Source: Siphonodentalium dalli
Taxonomy: Eukaryota; Mollusca; Scaphopoda; Gadilida; Siphonodentaliidae
DNA: 64,000 bases
Assembly: GCA_032622095.1 (NCBI GenBank)
Contig: CP136066.1
Location: 44,345,835 to 44,409,834 of the forward strand
Reading direction: 5' to 3'
Below the pieces are notes generated by a model. The model searched no databases and was not told the DNA's origin. It saw only the letters and a program-made list of their open reading frames with translations. The position numbers and the translations under genes are program-made. Shown here one piece after another: positions 57,478 to 64,000 of the stretch. Each line of letters begins with the position of its first letter. The first letter of the stretch is position 1.

Positions 57478-57956
57478 AGGTACTCAATCCGAACAGAGGG
57501 TCCCCATCTCAACAGATTCCAACAACAACAATCCGATCAGAGGGGCCTATATTACTATTTCTTTGGCTTTGGGGGTAAACATATTTGATTCGAGTCGAGG
57601 AACCCATCAAACAAAGCTCAGAGTTATTAGATATTGATTTTTGAAATTTGTTATTTACTCGAGATGAGTACTAATAATTGCCTTCAACTGCCGTAATCTG
57701 CTCGGGATGTGTACACCAAAATCTATTCAAACAGACAAGGATGGATAACTCTAAAATCAAGTGGTAATAATAACGCAATTTTGACTGAGTTCTGGGCCAG
57801 AAAGTATTCCCGATAATGAAAAATAATAGATTTCTAAAATCGATATCTAACAAATCTGAGATTTGATGGGTGACTTCCTCGACTCGAATCAAATATTTTT
57901 GATCCCCGAAGCCATTGAAATAGTAATTGAGAGGAGTTTTATCGGATTGAGTACCT
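57478..57956. mobile_element. TTAA-flanked element, family 2 copy d
   Basis: TTAA at 57474-57477 and 57957-57960. The termini are AGGTACTCAATCCGA and ATCGGATTGAGTACCT. Each half carries the TCGAGGAACCCATC / GATTCGAGTCGAGG block, in opposite orientation. Confidence 0.85.
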
Positions 57957-58225
57957 TTAAGGACTATTGGGGTGGGGGTCAATTTTTGTTCTGGGGACCT
58001 GTGATAGCGACTGAGTACTAACTTACCAACTTCACGCACCCGAACAAGTCCATAATATGTCTTAAACGGAAATTGGGAGATGGCGTTATGCATAAATGGA
58101 TCGCACTTGTCCTCCAAACCCAATGCCAATTTGTGTTGCAATATACTTATTGGTAACAAATATGTTTAAACCAAAAAGTTCCCGGGGTTTGTACTGGTCG
58201 GTCGAATGTGATCTCTACGGGCATA

Positions 58226-58442
58226 GAGTAATGCCCTAAATAATCGACTCCTTAACCACAGCAGCATTATGGGTAACTTTTCAGGATTTAGTCTGAAATA
58301 TGGCTTGTTGCCATTCATCGAAAAGTTCTCACTGAGAGCTTTCCGATGAATGGCAAGAAGCCATATTTCAGACTAAATCCTGAAAAATTACCCATAATTC
58401 TGCTGTGCATGGTTAAGGAGTCGATTATTTAGAGCATTACTG
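58226..58442. mobile_element. TA-flanked palindromic MITE, copy 3
   Basis: TA at 58224-58225 and 58443-58444. The left terminus is GAGTAATG, one base from CAGTAATG. The arms closely match copy 2, with a small ATG insertion in the right arm. Confidence 0.85.
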
Positions 58443-59925
58443 TAGCCGCATGGGGTAGAGATTCGTGCCAGGCTATATACAAGATAGCCATTACGGTCGG
58501 CTACCTACCCGACGATGTACCCATCGTAGCATTATAATGTACGTCATCGTACTCAGCGCTACATTGTCTGTCATGTTTGTTTTCGCTGTTGGAGCTTCCT
58601 CCCCATCTAAATATACATCGATTGCACTCACTCCACTTTCTGGAACAAATATTTCCTATTGAGAATGTCAAGTACCTCTGCGGATACTGACCGGATTGTC
58701 TCAGCGATGTTCTTTGACACCGGCTCGCAACTGACTTGCCAAACATTTGGCAGGAAGACACAGGAAAGTCTGGATGTCTAGTTCGTGTTAGAATGTGCAT
58801 TCCCATGGCTAGTCAGAGCGATGTTCATTCTGAGTGAATTGATCACACTCAAGGTATATATGACCATAAGATATAGCGTTACTAACGAACCAAAGCTAAA
58901 CCACTCGCATGAGGGTATCTTTGCTTAAAATAAATTCTTATCAAAATAAGTTTATAGTTTCCCACCAAATAAGATTCACATTTATAAGCCTTATTTATTA
59001 GTGGTTATTATTAACAACACTCCGTACCCAACGGTTCGTCGAATTAGTGGACCCTTATCCTAATTTCTTGTAAAAATTAGGGCAATCGACATCCGGTATC
59101 TGAAAATACCAAGATTCATAAAGTAAACAAACGAGTTCACCACCTCATGGTTTTATACCCCAATAAAATATAAATATAATGTGTTCGTTTTTGGTACAAA
59201 TTGGAGCATTTTACTGAAATTAACCATTATATTTCTTGACGCTGGTGGAACTCTCCGTTTCAGATACCAGATGGGGAAGCGTATACATTTCAAAATGTTC
59301 ATTTCATTCATTAAGAATTCATCATCACGATTGGCAATCACGTAATTTCGAGATTGGTGAGTACCACGCATACACAATGGTCGAGGCGAGTGCAAACGCA
59401 CAACAAATATAATAAATGAGGAACTGATACAAAACATTACATTTTGACTGTAACGAGAATATGCTACTTTATTTCTGAAACAAGTTGATACCTTATTTGC
59501 TCGGATATACTCAGTGGTTTTCTAAAACATTCTGACTAAAGTTTCAAGTCGGTGGTGCGTGGAACACACCAGTCCATACATCTCGGAGAATCCTTCGACT
59601 GACAACTTTGTCAGAATGTTAGAGCAAGCAAATGTGAATTTGGACACATATGAGTATCAGCTTGTTTGACAAATACCATACCATCTGCTCGTATATATAG
59701 CTGACAATTTATATGTAATATCTTATAGTTTATTCCCGTTTTCCTCGTTTCTGGTCGCGTTTTCGATCGCCTCGGCCATTTTGAATGCGTGATACCCATC
59801 AACTCAAAACCATGCATGCACGTGATTCTCCACCGTGATCATGTTGATTTCGTGCAGATGTGTCAAGGATGTGTCAAGGATGTGCCACCGGTCACGCTTG
59901 GGATCGCTCCAACAGTATCCGTAAA
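58443..59925. other. No confirmed gene; coding-like GC-richer patch at 58460-58860
   Basis: 58531-58662 (+) gives a signal-peptide-like start MYVIVLSATLSVMFVFAVGA, but the minus strand also has long open frames over the same bases. No splice-supported model was found. The rest is unassigned. Confidence 0.25.
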
Positions 59926-60022
59926 GGATAATGTTCGAAGCAGAGGGAATTCGGTAAAAGAATAGACGAGGGCTTGCCCGAGTCTATTCTTTACCGAATT
60001 CCCGACGCTGAGAATATTATCT
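59926..60022. repeat. Palindrome (97 bp)
   Basis: GATAATGTTCGAAGC and GGGAATTCGGTAAA are mirrored by TTTACCGAATTCCC and GCTGAGAATATTATC around GAGGGCTTGCCCGAG. The outer part is imperfect. Confidence 0.8.
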
Positions 60023-62243
60023 GACTTAAAACCCACTCATTGAATTGTCATTGGAGCCAACTATCCATTTTGTCTGACCCACATCTCTGCCTTGATTACC
60101 AGAGTACACGCCTACAGTTCAGCACGGACAGTTTGTGATGTCCGTGTTGTCCACGCCGAAAAGCAACACATTTCAATTATTATTTAATTCGAATTAGGAC
60201 TCGCCAGTTGAGGGACGTTTCTTCCGAAGTTTGTCGTTGCGCCATGGATTCGGACACTGTATATGTGAGCAATATATTACTATCCAATTGTGTTTGTTTA
60301 TTTTTTTTCTTTCTTGATTTAAAGATGCCTCATCTAATTCGACATCAAATACGTTAACATTCCATAATAATTTATCAGGAAATAAAACATGAAAAATAAT
60401 GGTAATGATGTAAAAACGCTCTTTATACAATGTGATTTTTCGAATATCCTGGCGCCAACAACACGATACCTGGTAAAACTGTCTCATTATTAATAAATCG
60501 AAAGCATTGTTGTCTTGTGTAGAATATGCATGCATAGAAGTATTATAGTGTTCAATTGTATGGGGTATTTTGAATTTCCAATTATTATCAGAAAGAAACC
60601 TACATGATGTACTTGCTTGAATTTAAGTATCATCCTGTGGTTTATACACATGGGCGTGGCTAGACGTGACTCAGAACAACATGACAATTTAATTTCGCAC
60701 ACCAACCCCCTTCATGATGTTTCAACCTGAAAAGTATCATAACATTTCCAGTTATTGGACAATTCTTACATGACATGGGCCACCCCCGTTGTTAGCAATT
60801 TCCCAACGTGTGATTTCCAAATATTCACTCACCACGATGACCTTACATGTACCTTTAAGTATCACCCACAGAAGTTAACAAATGGTTAGTGCGCAAATGT
60901 ATAATATGTATTATCTTTTCTTCGAAACGGCATACAATCGCGTAAATAGTGATTATATATCGTTCCAATATATAGTTGATTAGTCACCAGCGACGTGGCT
61001 AGAGGGCTCCTGTGATTTTTCGGCTGCATCCCGCCCCTTTTAACCAGACCGAGCTCGCAATGTCGTGTAATTTCATTTGCTCACACCCCGTGGTTTGGAA
61101 TTTATTAACTGTACCAATTGTGGGGAGGAATCATGAAATAATTTGAGACATGAGCCTGAAATCTGTAAAATCCTAGCATCTATAAAAAAAAGTCTAACTC
61201 CATGAAAACTCAGGCCTCGATTTGTTTTGTTTTGTTTTTAAATTCAGTTGATAATGGAATGTTGTATGCCAGCATTAAACATGGGGTTTTCGCAGTGAGT
61301 AAATGTGCACACAATTTTTTTTCAAACGCCAAAACCTCGTTTTAACTGGATCGCTGATGTTCAACAACGACACTTTCCATGCATTTTGCATACTTATGTG
61401 AACAGTACTGTAACATTGCTAGTCATTTTATCGCCAAATATTGCTTAATCTCGGTTCTGTTGACCATTTACCAAATAGATTGTATCGATTGTAAAACGAC
61501 TCGTGCTTCAAGAAAAGTAAAAAAAAACGCATGATCACTTTATCCATGTCTTATCGACAATCAACACAAGAATAAAACCAATCCATTGTTCAACATTTTC
61601 TCTTGGTGATAATGATTTTACAGACCAATGCGAACGCCTTACGTATGTTCACCCTAAAATGTTCAAGTTCGGCCCACATGTTTGATCATACCATGATTCT
61701 TTACTCTGGCTATATACCCCTGTATATATCATTTTCCATATATTCAACCCCTGTGAACCTTTTCTATTATCTTCTGACGGGGTTGAAGATTGAACAAACC
61801 ACGCAGGGAATATATTTATGTGTTAATACTGTTCCTTGAAAATAAATCCCCAGCTCGAGGTTGCAAGATTTGTGTAGCTTTGTGAGCAACATCAATGAAA
61901 TTCAAAGCGACGCATTATAGTACAATCGATTAATTCAAGTCCCCCAAACCATGCAAACTCGAGTTGGGACCTTTACCTGCTATAAAATACAATGTTATTA
62001 CGGAACAGGTATATATAGTTAAAATCTGTGTTAAACGGTTTTGTGTTTATTTGACCGACTTAGGGACGTATTTAGATGTTATATATGTGTGTTTTAGCCT
62101 GCCTGTGGACTTTTCTAAATAGTAAGTCCAAATAGCTGTTGGTGTTTTTGTATCAAAGTTTGAAGAAGTTTTATTTTATTTTTTGGCAATATAAAATCAA
62201 AATCGCTAAATATTGTCAGTTTTAATTAGCTCAGACAAATTAG
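60023..62243. other. No gene recognised
   Basis: AT-rich unique-looking sequence. The longest frames (minus 60194-60535, plus 61603-61839) have no motif or splice support. Confidence 0.35.
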
Positions 62244-62430
62244 AGGTATTCAATCCGATCAAGTAATCCGATCAAGTACTGGGCCAGAAACAATTGAAAT
62301 AACAAAACTTCAAAAAACAATCTGATCACTATGAGCGTTGATAGGTAGGCTTACTCATCTCGAATCAACCATTTTATCCCCGAAGCCAAAGAAATAGTAA
62401 CTTATGAGGGCCCGATCGGATTAAGTACCT
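62244..62430. mobile_element. TTAA-type element, family 2 copy e (short)
   Basis: The left side is TTAG then AGGTATTCAATCCGATC; the right side is GATCGGATTAAGTACCT then TTAA (62431-62434). It is an internally deleted, diverged copy. Confidence 0.75.
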
Positions 62431-62524
62431 TTAAGCTTGCCGATAGGCTCTTGACTCAACATACATGATTGGGGGAGGAGCCACTCTATGACGTCCCTCA
62501 GTCGATTTAATCCCTCGCGTATTC

Positions 62525-62610
62525 GTAAAAAATAATGCCCACGGGCATTCTTAAAAAATAATGCCCACGGGCATTCTTAAAAAATAATGCCCACGGGCAT
62601 TCTTAAAAAA
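62525..62610. repeat. 26-bp tandem repeat, three units, each a hairpin
   Basis: The unit AAAAAATAATGCCCACGGGC + ATTCTT contains the palindrome AATGCCC-AC-GGGCATT. The three copies are identical. Confidence 0.9.
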
Positions 62611-62817
62611 GAATGACTGTTGGCGTTAAAATAATGCTCATGCGATCAAAACGCTTGAGCTTTCTGCCAGATAAGAGCCGTGTCAGGACAAAGGGATAAC
62701 ACGCCGGTGGGTTTTAAGTGTGGATAAGAACATGGGATCTGAAAGAGACACACATTACTTTTCCATCAAATATATGTGCGACTGAATATATATTGATTTA
62801 TACGGATATAAATATAG

Positions 62818-62956
62818 AATATGTAGCTAGTGTCGTCGCTTAAACTGTTTATGTCCGTGATCGCGATTTGAGCATCTATTGTGCGAGGCTCTGCCAATAG
62901 CTGCCAAATCCCCGAGCGGATATAAACAGTTTAAGCGACGACATTAGCTACATATT
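62818..62956. repeat. Palindrome (139 bp)
   Basis: AATATGTAGCTA(G)TGTCGTCG and CTTAAACTGTTTAT are mirrored on the right, around a ~65-bp unpaired centre. Confidence 0.8.
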
Positions 62957-63043
62957 TCATCGAACAAAACTTGCCTTTTGTGAGGAAAATCTGTCATTTT
63001 CCTCAGTTTTACATTCGTTACTTCGATGACGCCATTGCATTTA

Positions 63044-63717
63044 TTAGGTCAAGCAAACCACTTAGCATTCACGACATGAGAAAACCGGAGTGCAGGTTAG
63101 AGCGAAATAGTTCGTTGGCCTTTTTACATTTATTATAAGCAGACCTTGTTCTGATTATTTATAGATGTTTTAGAGCTAAAACATATATCATTTACGAATT
63201 ATTTTAGTGAATTTATGCACGATAAAAACGTTCTGAAATCACAATGACGTCATTCAGGCCGGTTCATGCCCCTATGTACCTGCACAATTTGCATATCAAA
63301 TTACGTCATAAAAGTAGTACTAACCTAATAAAGCTACCTTGACGTAATAAACGTAACGTTTGTTAGGCAGGCTTTATGTAGGCAATAGAGGTAGTGAGCG
63401 GTGGATTATTAGGTTAGTACTACTTTTATGACGTAATTTGATACTACTTTTAGGTATATGCAAATTGCGCGGTTAACAAGGACGCCAACCGACCTGAATG
63501 ACGTCATTGTTATTTTGGGACCTTTTTATCGACCATAATTCACCGCAATTGATACACAATTCGTAATCGGATATGTGTTTTCTCTCTAAAATATCTATAA
63601 ACCATTAGCTAAAGGTCAGCTTATAATAACTATTAAAATAACCTAACGAACTATTTCGCTCTAAGCTGCACTCCGGCTATTCAACGTCATGAATGCTAAT
63701 TAGTTTGCTTGACTTAT
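63044..63717. repeat. Large fold-back element (~670 bp, arms ~300 bp)
   Basis: The left arm begins with TTAGGTCAAGCAAAC and continues through GGAGTGCA, GAGCGAAATAGTTCGTT, AATGACGTCATTCAGG and GACGTAATTTGAT-type blocks. Each is mirrored to the right, ending GTTTGCTTGACTTAT. The centre lies at about 63345-63395. Arms have diverged by point changes and small indels. No open frame of note. Confidence 0.8.
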
Positions 63718-64000
63718 AGCCCGGTGGCTTAGGGTCAAAATTTTGCAAAATCGTGACAGACCGGATTAAAGCATGAAACTTTGCCGATATGTAAAATGGA
63801 ATATGGGGAAAAAATTTGGAGGGGGGTGCCCGGGCTGCGGGTCATGGTTCAGGAGAATTTCTGGTTTCCATGGTAACGTCATAACATATTTGGGGAAAAG
63901 TGAAAAAATGCCCCAGTATGGAAACAGTTAGACTTGTGTTTGAATAAATGATGTGAACTCATAGTGCAATCAATGGTCCATCAACTGAACTGGGTCACTA
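63718..64000. other. No gene recognised
   Basis: Unassigned sequence at the window edge. Confidence 0.3.

Noticed and set aside
59153-60535. Minus-strand frames of 94 and 113 codons
   Set aside because: No motif, no convincing splice borders, AT-rich codon use typical of non-coding DNA here.

Overview
This is a window of eukaryotic nuclear DNA, most likely from a marine invertebrate and probably a lophotrochozoan such as a mollusc. The evidence is spliced exons with GT/AG borders, a tRNA-derived SINE with an ATTG-type tail, several kinds of non-LTR retrotransposon (LINE) debris and very many fold-back/MITE elements. I see no bacterial-style operons. The species call is inference. Most long open frames here are chance frames or transposon remains.

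Two host genes can be supported. The terminal exon of a GT14 core-2-type beta-1,6-N-acetylglucosaminyltransferase lies at 1363-1667 (+). A complete three-exon gene for a small secreted cysteine-rich (antistasin-like) protein lies on the minus strand: exon 1 41459-41507, exon 2 39050-39175, exon 3 33357-33448. All its splice phases fit, and an AATAAA lies about 50 bases after the stop. Its two introns hold a SINE, a 31-bp minisatellite and many MITEs.

Layout: 1-1.7 kb glycosyltransferase tail. 2.2-6.6 kb decayed LINE ORF2 (minus) in which a 43-bp unit has expanded to 16 exact-length copies, then a ~140-bp degenerate tandem repeat. 6.8-13.3 kb TTAA-flanked elements, one of which splits a MULE-type transposase pseudogene. 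13.97-17.8 kb a giant inverted duplication carrying two head-to-head remains of a transposon-like gene (EADTR/CXC type). 18.1-29.44 kb a nest of LINE-related elements: ORF1-like basic proteins in four states of decay, one endonuclease/reverse-transcriptase copy with an internal RT deletion, and a 4-kb inverted-repeat-bounded element inserted in a 3' UTR. 29.8-30.5 kb direct duplication. 31.7-41.5 kb the cysteine-rich gene with its repeat-filled introns. 43.2-48.7 kb duplicated repeat block, strong palindromes and nested elements. 48.8-64 kb further TTAA and TA elements, a decayed ~50-bp satellite at 55.7-57.2 kb and large palindromes near the right edge.

The main theme is insertion at TTAA. 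At least four families with unrelated termini are flanked by TTAA on both sides (several copies with one mutated side), which suggests piggyBac-type mobilisation. Other groups have TA flanks (Tc1/mariner-like) or 9-bp duplications (Mutator-like). All family names come from reading the sequence; no database search was possible.
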